Origin: Pagrus major
Taxonomy: Eukaryota > Chordata > Actinopteri > Spariformes > Sparidae
Assembly: GCF_040436345.1 (NCBI RefSeq)
Contig: NC_133218.1
Coordinates: 24,788,710 to 24,852,709 of the forward strand
Reading direction: 5' to 3'
DNA: 64,000 bases
In this document: positions 48,301 to 60,800 of the stretch, one piece after another
Numbering within the stretch: position 1 is the first letter of the stretch
Layout: each line of letters opens with the position of its first letter
The notes under the pieces: model-generated
What the model was told of the DNA's origin: nothing
What the model saw: only the letters and a program-made list of their open reading frames with translations
The model's database searches: none
Translations under genes and position numbers: made by a program

Positions 48301-51300
48301 ACAGTGTGCTGTTATAGCAGCTATTTGCATGTATGACTTCCCTAAACGTGGACAGGGAACAAGGTCAGACTCCTTGTCTCCGCATTTGTGCTCGGGTTAT
48401 CTGCTCTGATAGCTTCCCATTGGCACACACCAGCCCTCTTACTCTATCAAGTGGAAACCTCATTAGTCTTGTTGTCTATGTTGTGGCAGTTTGGCCAGGG
48501 AAGTAAAATGTCTGTCATAGTCTAAAGAAAAGAGTGTGATTTCACAGTGATATCCACAAAATACAAAGCTGTACATGTATATTTATGGACGAGACCATGT
48601 GAGGAAAAACTCACAAAAGTGCCGACAGTGATGTTGGAGAGAAGTGAGTCAAAGCTTTTAAAAAGGCTTGTCAGCTGTTGTGTATCTCGAGAAAGACTTA
48701 AACTAACTGAACTGACTGGAAACAAAGTCAAACTTAGATGGTTTGAATTAGTTTGTCTTTTTTGGCACATGTCCCGTGGCAGGGCTGAGTCAGTGCATTA
48801 CTAACTGTGGAATCATGCAGTGACTGGAGCGTCAGAATAGTATCCTCTTGAACTCAAGGTCATTTTCATCCATAAACACTAGATTTACAGTGTACTATAT
48901 GCTCACTATGTCAGCTAAACATAGAAGTATAGCATTAATAGAGCAGACATGGGGACAGAGCCCACATCTTTTTCCTTAGATTGTCATATTTATCAATTGG
49001 CTCGCTACTATCTCTTTTATTCTTCCTGTGGATTTCTGTTTTTACGATTTATAATATCACTAATAAGCCAACATAACTATTTATTTGGACATGATCGGCG
49101 TTGTGTTTGGCTGCTTCGGTCTGATTCCTCACATTATTGACAGTCTTGCAGCAGCTTGGAAAACAATAACATGAAAACTAAACAAATTGTTGAAATAAAA
49201 CTAAAATCCCTTTTTTTTTCCTGGATCCTTTGGCTTGTAAACATCATCCTCATGTGCATTCCAACCAATGTTGAAGTGTAACTAAGTACATTTACTCAAG
49301 TTATATACTTAAGTACCATTTTGAGGTACTTGCACTTTACTTGAGTTTTTCCATTTTCTGCTACTTTAGACTTCCACTCCACTACATTTTGGAGGTAAAT
49401 ATCCTACTCTTTACTGCACATTTATTTGATAATTTAGGTTACTATTTGTTTTTGCAAATTACAATCTATTTTATTGGCAATCGGGTAAAAAAACACTGAT
49501 TCCAAGTTTCAGAAATATCGGATCCAATAATCAATCGACCCATAGTATACAGCACATTCATGCATGGAAATATTTTTTACTTGTACTTTTGAATACCTAC
49601 ATACATTTAATGTCAAATACTTTGACAGGCTGGCCACACTGGCTGTGTGAGCGACGCATGAACGTGGCCTAACGTTCTTGCTTCTCATTCAGCGTCCATG
49701 TTAACAGGTAAGAGCAGCCTACCTGGCTGCATGAGTTGCGCTTGTCAGGTGCGGCTGCAGCGGTGCTTCCTTTTAGAGACATGAACATTACACACAACAG
49801 GTGAACAACAGTTTTCTTTCTGGTGCACTCTCTTTTTCTTTCTCTCCCTCCCTTTCTTTCTCCCTCCCGCTTTCTTGCTCTTTCATTGGGGGTAAGGGAA
49901 AATCACATCATCATATATATTGACAATCATCAAAGGCAAACTCCATGTAAACAGATTGGGCAGACACAAGCATCCAATGTGACCAGCCTGTAAGACTTTT
50001 ACTCAGGTACTATTCATATGGGTGACTTTAACTTTTACTAAAACTATATTTTAACACGATATCAACTATAACTTTTTTACGACACTGATTGCAGCAGGGT
50101 AATATGTGCTATATAAGAGGACAGTCGCAAGCTTTGTTTCCTGATTAAAATGGGCCCACTGTCCATCACAGAGAGATCGTGGTTCAAATACAGGAAGTTC
50201 TTTGCAAATTGTTTTTCTTATGAACTGATAAACAGCAGAGTTGATTTACTCCACTGCAAAATGTTTGACGTAGCAGTAAACAAATGTTGATTTATGTGTG
50301 GTTTAACTGTACTTAAATATAATGTTTACTGTGGAAAATGTCACAATGAGAAATTACGTTTTTAAGAACAGTTTCTGTCACCAGCTCATGGGCCTATTTG
50401 AAATACAGTGTTTAGTACGATATAGTACAGTTTCGCAATGAACCCTTCTGATTGGAATCCAGCTTTTCTTTTCTTGCACTCAGAAAGCTTGTTTTAGTTC
50501 ATAAGAGACGAATGATTTACTGATATGAATCCAACGAAGCAAATCAAGCTGAAGGCAAACTTTGATGCACTTCTTGTTTTCAGTCTCCACCTATAATTTC
50601 ATAAGAAAGGAGCAGACATTTCTAGCCCACTTTCACTAGACACTCCTGATGACACAGGTCCAAGCTCACCGCTCTGTTCCTTTATGTATTTTTGTTTCGC
50701 ACTTTTAGCACTCCTCTTTAATTAGGGGCGTTACAGCATGCATCATCAACTAGTGCTGGCTGGTGCTCCGTTCACCGCGTACTGGGAGGCACTTCAGGGA
50801 TTTTCTGTGCTGTCAGTGCATGAATATAACAACAGCTGAGTCATTATTTTAGCTGTACTTTTAATGTGTTCACTTTGGTGCAGTTGATCAGTCATTAAAC
50901 GTCCCATTCATCTAATGCATGCACCACACCCCTTCAACCAATGAACCTGCATGAGAAAGCGCTAAGGCACAATTATAAATATGCAGGTCTTGGCTTATCA
51001 TCATTCTGTTTGACATCTTTAACCTCCTGTAGTATTTGAACAACCTAAAAGGCGACCTCTTATGCTTTTTCATTTCTTTTCCTTTCCTTCAGTGTGTTAC
51101 ATAGGTTCTTGTGCATGTTAATGAGCTTGAAAGTTAAAAGCTCAAAGTTTGCGTCAATGGGACCTTCTCTCTCCCACAGAAAACACTGCCCCTGAATTGT
51201 CTAAAACGCCTCATCAGTAGTCCCGCCTCTAATTCTGTGACTTCTTGACATCACACTCCATCACAATGTTGCACATTTGCATAATTTATGCCTATAATCA

Positions 51301-54300
51301 CTTTAGAAGTGAAGCTAACTGGAAGCTGAAAACACAACAGAGCCGACCGGAGACACAGTGAGCGGTGCTGGCTCAGGCGTGTGTGAGCTGACCAATCAGA
51401 GCAGACTGGGTATTCAGGAGGAGGGGCCTTAAAGAGACAGGAGCTAAAACAATGTTTCAGACAGAGAGGGAATACAGTGCTGCAGCACTGGGCAGTGTGA
51501 GGACACCGATATGTGTTTTGAGCATTAAAGCAGGTAAACTTATTCTAGTAGTGACCCAAAATACAAGTATGAACCTGAAAATGAGTTTAATACGTCTAAA
51601 ATCTCTCTGGAGTACAAGTGCTGTTTACTGAAACCATGTAGTGTCTGGAAAATGAATTCTTCCTCTTACGTTAAAGCACAGAGCTGACCTTGTCTGACCT
51701 TTAGGGACCTTTCTCACAGTAATGTGAGGCACCTTTGACCAGCGTTAGCCTTTCAGCACTGTACTCAAGACCCAAACAGTTCTGGCACACGGCAAAAGAA
51801 TTCCTATAATTTGGTGTGTTTTTATGAGATACATGTCTATTTTCTGACTCAGCCCTGGAGGTCTGTTTCCAGTTTATCTGTTTTAAATTGAGACATTGGA
51901 CTGACAAAAACACAGAAGCAAGCCTTCTCTGATTCAGTTGGAAGCTCTCTTAGTGACATGTTGGAGACTTTGACTTCAGTAATTTGCTCCTCTCCAGGCA
52001 GCTGTTTGATAAAGTGAGCCGCTACTGTTTCCAGTCGTATTGCTTGTTAGTGCAGATACTAGAGGAGGTTTCTGTCCATGGTGCATAATGAAATGCTGGA
52101 GGCATTACTATGTAGTCACAAGCTGGGCTGTTGACAGTCTCAAAGCCATCTTGGGTAAATCGTTTACACACTTTAGAAGATTTCTTCTAAAAAAAATGCC
52201 ACATTTTTTCTTCTTCGGTTCGATTAACTTGGCGAAAGTCAAATCTGATGAGTCCATGATTCTCCTTTTTGTCTTCTATGAAGCCGTGGATGCATTCAAA
52301 TAATTCATGAGTTGAAGGAAACACAGAAAGCCCCGCCAAGTTTAGTGGCATTTTACCAAACCAACTACTGCTTTAAACATGATTCACTCTGAGAGGCTTC
52401 TTCACCCACCTCAGCGTCAGATTAAAAGACTTTTCAGTGTGTGTCTATTTTATTTGCATGTATTCGGTTGCTTCTGGGGGAGATGCTGGTTTGGATTTCA
52501 TTGATTGAAACTTGATGCCCTGTTGTGGCACAAGGCATGGCTATGAATGAGTTTCCACTGCACTTGGCTTGTTTACGTTCAACCACTACTGAGGCAACTT
52601 TAAAATGAAAATGCAGTGCGTTGTGACACGTCTCTTGTCTAGAATTTCAGCTAAATGCTACCCTAAACCACACTGCCTTTGATACTATATTTTATTAGCT
52701 GCCTTGTTGCCGTTGTCATCCGTTTAAGAGACCGGTTCAATTTGAGATGTTTAAAATCAGCAGCTCTCAAGTTTCCATGGTTTTACTTTGCTGGGATAAA
52801 GAAAAGTGGTGCCACTGTAAAGCTGAAGCTTTGTTCAGTCTCAGATGTGTTAGAAGTCGTCAAGTTTCAGTTTACACTTCATCATTATGTCTTCTTTCTC
52901 TGGGAGGGACGGTGTTCAGCCCTGCCCTGCAGGAACAGCTTGAGAACATCATTACAACTAGTCGGTGCTCATGTTACCAAATCCAAGTAGAATAATATAT
53001 TTATTTTCATTCTTCTCTTGTGTGTGACCTTGCGCAGCTCAGATCGGTAACAGTGTCAGAAATCTAGACGTGGAAACAGAGAGTAAGGCTGGTTCATCTG
53101 CCATATTTATACTGTTGTTTCAAACTGACCTGCTCAAGATATAAAGTGTAAATATGTGCAGGTGTTTATCATTTACAGCAAAAAAGTTTATATTCAATAT
53201 TACTCACATTTTCATACATTTCACATGTCCTGTGAAGGCACCATTTTCAGTGACTCCAAGCCTTTGTATTAATGGAAAGTTATCGTTCCCAGTATATGAC
53301 GTTAATTACCAGGTCAGAGCTGTTTTGATTGACAATTCTTCACCAAAGTCTGTTGAGTCAGTGGCATTGTTGGATGTATTTTAGAGTTGAAAGGGAAATC
53401 CACTTTAGGACTTTGTGACACAATCTGAATCTGAATTTTTGCTACTCGTTCTTGAAGTTAGAATCAGTCACATCGGACATTCAATGGGTTTTTTCCCCGT
53501 GGAACCATGAGGTGATTAGTTTACTTGAAATTAAATTAAAGTTAATTTTCCAGCTATGCGGTTACAGTTTTGGTGAAATAAATCACACAAAAATGACTCC
53601 TCAAAGTCAGAGCCCTGTTGACCCAGTGACCTCACACGTTTAAGTTCCTACAGAAGCTGGAAGGAAAGAGTAGAGCTAATAGATGCTTGCTTACAAGCAT
53701 CAGCCAAACAGATGTGCTTGGATTTGTGATCATCAGTTTTTTTCCAAATTCAAATTCTGCAGACATTTTCCATCCTGGACTACACACAACAAATGACTGA
53801 CACGGTCAAGGAAAATATGCAATACAGTAATACCTTTAAAAGAGAGACAGTGTGTAACGGGTTGCTTTCATTCTTCCTCCTCTGTATGGTGTCAAGGCAA
53901 ATGTGACAAAATGTGCATTTGCTTTGCCAAACTTTAGCCATCTAGCTTTTTATTTGTCTTTGATTTTGAGAAAGTCAAAGCAGCAGCATAACTTAGATTT
54001 AACCTGGACAGGTATTATTGAAACAAAGCTGAATCTCGCTGGGGTGTCACGCCCTCTCAGCGTTTCGTGTGTCCGTTTTTTAACACAATAAAAACAGCTG
54101 CATGCCTTTACACATATGAAATTACAGTTATAAGTGTATATATATTTTTCCCAGCTTTAGTGTGAACAGAGTCTCACCATTTATCAACAGTCTCAGTTTA
54201 GAGAGAGCTGTGCTGCACCAGCTTTCTGTTCTGTGTAATTCAGTGTGGATATACTCTTTAATCAAGTTCCAGCCTCATCTGGAGTTTCAAGCATTACTTA

Positions 54301-54309
54301 AGAGGTACT

Positions 54310-54366
<57 letters not shown>

Positions 54367-57300
54367 CTCAGTGTGACCTTAATGAGCATCCCATCCCTCA
54401 GAAGTTCAGACCGGATCAGATTGTCTCACACTGTGGGTCACTGCTCCTCTGACACCACACATACACCCTCCTCTACTTCTACTGTGTCTCTCATCATTGT
54501 TTATCTTCTCCCTCTCCCTTGGAAAGGCCAACTATCTCAGTCAGCAGTTTATAGCTGCATCTGGACCGATTACACACAGTGAGTGATCTTGGACAAAGTG
54601 CAAACGCAAGCAACAGAGACCAGGTGGAAATGCTGTTTAGAGAGTAGTACCTCCTTAAGCTCTGTTTAGTTAAGATCAACCAGATATGTTTTGGATTCCA
54701 GCGAGGAGCAAGTCAAAATCAACCTACGCATTACTGGCGTGAACGTGTGTTGGAACTATTTCCTGATGCCTTTTGGCACAGTTAAAGAGTGGATGAGCAA
54801 TTAAGGCACTTTTAGTGGTTTGAAAATTGTTTTCTGTAGCAGTACGAGACAAATAGAGTGACTCATGACATGAATATTCAATGTTTGCTGTTTGATCATC
54901 ACTGTTTCTGTATTTTTCATACAATTTACTGCAAATTATATATATACAGTTATTTACGACATATCGTTTTGTGAAGCATACCATAGTCTTTAAGTTTGCT
55001 CTCATTTTATTTTGAGATGGCAATGAACTTGCAGAGCAGACACTTGGGTGCCTTTTCTTGTTAGGATAGATACCATGTGGCTGTGTGATTACACAGTTGT
55101 GAGCAGGGACTCTTTGATGCATTCAAGAAAACTCAGAAATCAGATGATTAGAGAAAGATAATTTAAATTTAGATTAAAACAATTTGCTTTGGTTTTCCAG
55201 AGAGACAAAGTTTCCAGAAATGTTCAAACTATCAATAAGTTTTCCAGTCACTGCTCACAGCTACAGAACATGACTGTGTGACAATTATGTAACGTAGTCA
55301 AACAAAATAAAGCCGACTCAGTGTTGATTCTTTCACAAGCAAGCTTAAAGTCTCTGTACATTGATTTTCATACCGTACCGAAATTAACTGATGACAGTGG
55401 CTGTCTTGAATGTCGTAAATCCATATAAAAAAAAACCTTTATGGTATACATGATTTGGAGCTAATGGGCTAAAACATGCAAAACCGCAGGTTTGCTGCTT
55501 GATGTCTGTGTGTTCTGCCTGCTTTCTGCGTCAAAACTAGTATCTTTCTGTCAGATTATCATGGGTCAAACAACACTGTGATCTTCAGCATCTATCAGGG
55601 AGTAACTGTATTGTGATATTCTGTAGTAAAATCTTTGAACTACCTCAGATCTCTTTAGTTCTCAGCAAAAATTGTGTCATGATATATCGACTTGCAGACT
55701 AAACCCAATGTAATCTTTTCCTTCCTTCAAATTAAGTCAAGACACATTAATAACACGAATATCATTGTAGCTAGTGTTAGTCTCACTAGTTATGTTGGAA
55801 GTTGGGCTGTCAAGATATCATATATTCACTGCCTATGAATGCCAATGAATTATCGTGGCCAAACGAATTCACAATGATGATATTATCACAATATCTAAAG
55901 AAGTTTGGCAAATAAATTGCCCTCAAAATACGTGTGAAGGAAGGTAGAGAGAGAGTCTGTAACCAAAACTGTAAAACATGTTACAGAAAGAACAATTATA
56001 CTCAATTACTCGTGAAAAGGCAATCGGATGAACTCCTAAACAAACAATGCACAAGGCCGAACATCTTCGCTTGATTGTTCACATGATATTATCATATGTG
56101 GATTATTAACACAATATTAATATTTCATTTTTTAAATATCACCATTCTCCTGAATATCGCAATATTATAGCATCCCTAGTTGGAAGTGAAACCAGATTTC
56201 CAGTCTGGTGTTTTTAATTTTGACCCCTTTGTCTACGTTTTGGACGACAGATTTAGTGATAAAAATGCTTTACAAAAATATTGTTAAAAAGGAGAATATT
56301 TAGAGATTCCTTTGTTTGGCAAAACAAAACAAAAACCTAAATGAGTTTCATAACACAAAGAGTCTCTTTGGACTCCATGACTGGAGTTATGTTGAATTTG
56401 TGCTTTAATTTGTGGCACATGTTCACCAAATTAGATCACTTGGGTCTTTGTCCTTGGCTCCGTCACCAGCAGCCCTTTTACCACACAGTTGTCAGCAAAT
56501 ACTCAAAATGATTTGGAAATGGAAGTCACATCTGAATCACTGCAGTTGGCCAGTTAGTCAGTGCCCAACATCCACCACCATCTAAGGCCATCATCTTTTC
56601 TTTGACCATCACTTGCTCTTTAACCTGAGCTTTAGAGATCTCAAACTTGAGATGCGGCTGCAAAAACAAGCTGTTTGGTGAGAGGAGAGATGATATAAAA
56701 ACATGCACTGGATGTGTACATTGTTAAAGCTTGTCCTTACGATAAAAATGTATTGGGAACACAACATTTTAATGCAGCATTGACTTTAGAAATCAGGTCA
56801 AGGAAACTGGTACATGTTGGTGCCTCTAATCTACTGCATGAGGGCTTATCAAACATGAGTCCATTCCTGGCCAAAGTCTAAGTCACATCCAATGAAATGC
56901 TTTGAGCTTTTTCCCCTGCCCAGTCCCATTCAGTACATGACCTACAGTAGTAGTCCGTCTTGTAGCATTAAGAAGGCTGTGTTCTTAAAGCTTCAGAGGC
57001 TTCAGCTGTACAGAAACTCAACCGGTATCATTTGACCAGCATTCGATTCACCTTTACCCCATGTGGTCAGCTTTACATATCTGTCCTCAGTCATTCTCTT
57101 GTATCAAAGTTGTGCGATTTCTCCAGACTTTTGCTGCAGAGTGATTAACGACTTAAGTTGCTTCTTATTTTAGAAGAGAGGAATTCGTTCTCATGGCTTC
57201 CGTCCAGATTTTGACTCAGAGGGCAGAGCAGAGACGTAGTCTTAACACATGGTGGACTGTGTGTCAGATCCTAGTGTGGAAAAGCAGACCGGCGCAGAAG

Positions 57301-57756
57301 GGGAGAAATGAGGGGAAAAGTGCCGCTTATGAATCTGAATCAAACCCAGCCATTTCCTGTACCCCGAGCCAGAGCCGCGCAGTACTCTCCATATATGGTA
57401 ATGGTATTTGCATGAAGGGAAACCCTGGGCTTATGGATCAGGACTGGTATTGAAATTCCTTTGTATTAACTTTTGGGAAAAGGTCCGGTCTGGTTTTGGT
57501 TTTGGATGATCTGATTATAAAACGAAACAAGTCAAAACTGTCTGCATTGATTTTTTTAGACTTGTTTTTGTTGTTGTTACGGTATCTGTAAAAGTGTCGT
57601 ATATTTAGATCAAAGTGCTTCTAAATACAATATATGAGTGATGTCAGCTGCTCGCTTGTTTAATGAGTCTGTGTTGCTGTGCTCCGGAGGAAGTCTGTGG
57701 TTCCATGGTGATGGCGTTGTTATGGCCACCATAGACTCTCGTTGTGCCAGATGTCC

Positions 57757-57814
<58 letters not shown>

Positions 57815-60800
57815 ATGATGCCACCACCACCACCACAAGCCTTTAGTAATTCAGATTTCAATTTGAGACAGCAGGTTTCTGATTATAACATCTATGGATA
57901 TCAATCACAAACATCGGTCACATAATCTCCAGTATCAGAAAATGTTCAATGACAGTTCATTAAAATTTTTTTAGTGGATGAATATAAAATAACATTAGTT
58001 GGATGATTTTTATTGTGTCCTTAACAAAAATGTATATAGCAACCTAAACCATAACAAATAGAGTAAGTTGAGTGAGTTGAATGTCAACGTTAGCTAACGT
58101 GTTATCAAATATATTGTTTTGCCTTGAAATGTGGCCTGATGTCCTTCTAGATTTTCACCATCCATCATTTTTTCAGTTGATGATCATCCGGTACGTGGTA
58201 AATTATCCCATCATTCAAGCTTACCGCCCTGAGCATGACATCAAAAATAAACTGGCCGCTTTGTGAATATGGTCAATAGCGGGTAAAAAGATATGAAATG
58301 TTTATTGAAAAACAAAGTATTCACAAACAAAAGAGGAAGACTAAGAGGACGGTAGGTTGGTACATAAATACATTTTTCTGGCAGTTTAACATTCGGTATT
58401 ACATGTATGTTTTATAATTGTTATGCTTAATGTACAGTATGTGCTGTTGCATTTTGTATTGTCTAAACAAGTATGTCCAGTTCCCCTTATAGGCATTAAT
58501 AAAGTTGTTTTGCATATAGCCTACCACGTCATCAGACTTCAGTAACATCACAGTGTGACTTAGTGTTAATGAGCAGCCACCAACTCACTGGGTTATGTAT
58601 AGCTGCAAGGATTTATTGATTAGTGGTCAAATATATATATATATATATATGTTTAAAAAAAAGCCAACTATTTTGATCGCTTTGAGAAACATTTTAAGAA
58701 ACAAAGTCAAAATTCTCTGATTCCAGCTTCCTACATGTGAACATTTTCAGTTTTCTTTACACCTCTATGACAGCAAACTGGATATCTTTGAGTTGTGGAC
58801 ACACATGACTTTTTAGGACATAATGTTGGACTTTGGGAAACACTGATCGACATTTTAAAAAATATTTTCTGACATTTTGTAGACAAAACAACTAATCGAT
58901 TAATCAAGAAAATAAGTCACAGATTATGGACAAAGAAAACAATTGTTAAAGTTGCAGCCCTAGGGTTTAATTACAGTGTAAGACACATAGAAGTGTAACA
59001 AGATTCATAAAAGGACAATTTGTTAACATGTTGAAACACCTACTGTTCACTACACTATTACATATTACTGTATACAGTATAGTTACTGGTTCGAAAACCT
59101 GGTACAGAGAACAAATCTTTGTAGGGAAAGTGACTCTCCTGCCCTACTACAATCACTTGAGTATAATGACCCTCCAGCAGCAGTTTGGTAGTTTCAGGCA
59201 ACTCCCAGAAGTCTTTGTGTGCATGTGTGCAGCCTTCCTCCTCTGTGCAGCTACTCCCTTCGTCCGCTCCCCTAGATAATATCAGAATATTTTCTTAGTC
59301 CTCTTGCCTCATTAAACAAGGCCTAAATCAAAACAGATGAAACAATCCACAGAATATTTGACGTTTACCTCCTACGTCTCCATCTTATTACCTCTCCCTT
59401 CTTGCATCTGCACACTTTCATTCCAGACATAGCAGAGAGAGGTTAAATATAGCATGTTCAATTGTTTTTGCTTTGTGGTCGGGCCAGTGCTCTCTCTTAA
59501 CGTCTGCTTTCAGAGAAAAGCTTCTCATCTGTCAGAGTACTACTTTTAATAAATAGGTGGCAGCGAAAGGAAAACTAGTATTTGTCTGAATAAAAAGAGC
59601 ATTTGGGTTTATAAGTGATATAAAGATCAGTGAACGCAGGGCTCTTGACTGTATTGAGGCACACTCAGCCCCTCTGATGACAAAGTTAATTAAAATAAAC
59701 ACAAATCTTTTCAGAAGAGTCCGCTTCATATTGTTGGTAATAATCTTACCAAGGAGATTACCAGCCTTCTGTAACCTGAGTAGGTTATTGGCTTTTCTTG
59801 CATGATAATGCCCTAAAAACGGACAAGCCTGGATGCTCCTCAACGTCTACATCCACAATCTTCAATCCAAACATATTTAGCCCTTAAACTCTCTTAATAT
59901 TTGCCTAATATTATATGTCACGTACTTAACTTACTTAATGTTGTTGTGTCTCCAGTCAGTTGTGTGTCCACAACCCAACTGCCAGATTGAATGTTGGCAA
60001 AGTATATTGCTGCAAAACCACAGATAAGTTAGAAATGTACATTTTTTTATGTTGCAACTTAAAAATGTTCTCTTGTCACAATGCTGTGCTCATGCTCTAA
60101 GTAGGTTTAGGCACAAAAAACACTTGGTTAGGGTTAGGAAAACATCATGTTTTGGTCACCACGATTGGTTGGAAATGGCCCAACTTCCCTTCAAAAATAT
60201 TTTGTTGCCACAAATACGGCTATAAATTTAAGGTTGCCTTAAAAATATCCAGTACATTCACACCTACAAATGTTGAAGACTTGATCTGCGGTCACTGGCT
60301 TGGCAGCCTTCTGGCTCCACTCCACCTTTAATAAAACATGTGAATGTGATATGACATGTTTTGCACACATGTCAATAGCTCATGTAGCCTATGACACGTA
60401 CAAATTTGGAAGAATCAGTGGTTTGCAGAAGCATTACTGCTAACATGCTTTTATCTATTCTGTACAAATGACACCAACTGAATGTCTGTTAATCTTGAAA
60501 AAGGGATTTCTTCACTGATCTCCTTCTTGGAGTTTCTCGCTTTTGGCCTTTTTTAGGGAGTTTTCCTTATCAGAGGGTCATAACTTTCCACAAAACACAT
60601 TAATAATGCAGCAGATGTGTCTGTGTGTTGTTGGCCTGTTTCTCTTTGTGCACCTATCGCTCCCTCCCTATATTTAGATTCCCCCCCTCTCCCTTCACTC
60701 ATTGTCAGGAAGCATTTTTGTCCCTGTGAGTGACATCACCGTGTCATCGTTGCTAAGGAAGGAAGGAAGTCAGCATCTCCCTCTGCCGCACCTACACAGC

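Noticed and set aside
57193..57453. 86-codon open frame in myo1e intron 1
   Set aside because: No domain, no neighbouring exon in phase and no myosin similarity.
58081..58520. 61-codon frame followed by an AATAAA, possible small gene in myo1e intron 1
   Set aside because: The frame has no recognisable features and the hexamer alone is weak evidence in AT-rich DNA.
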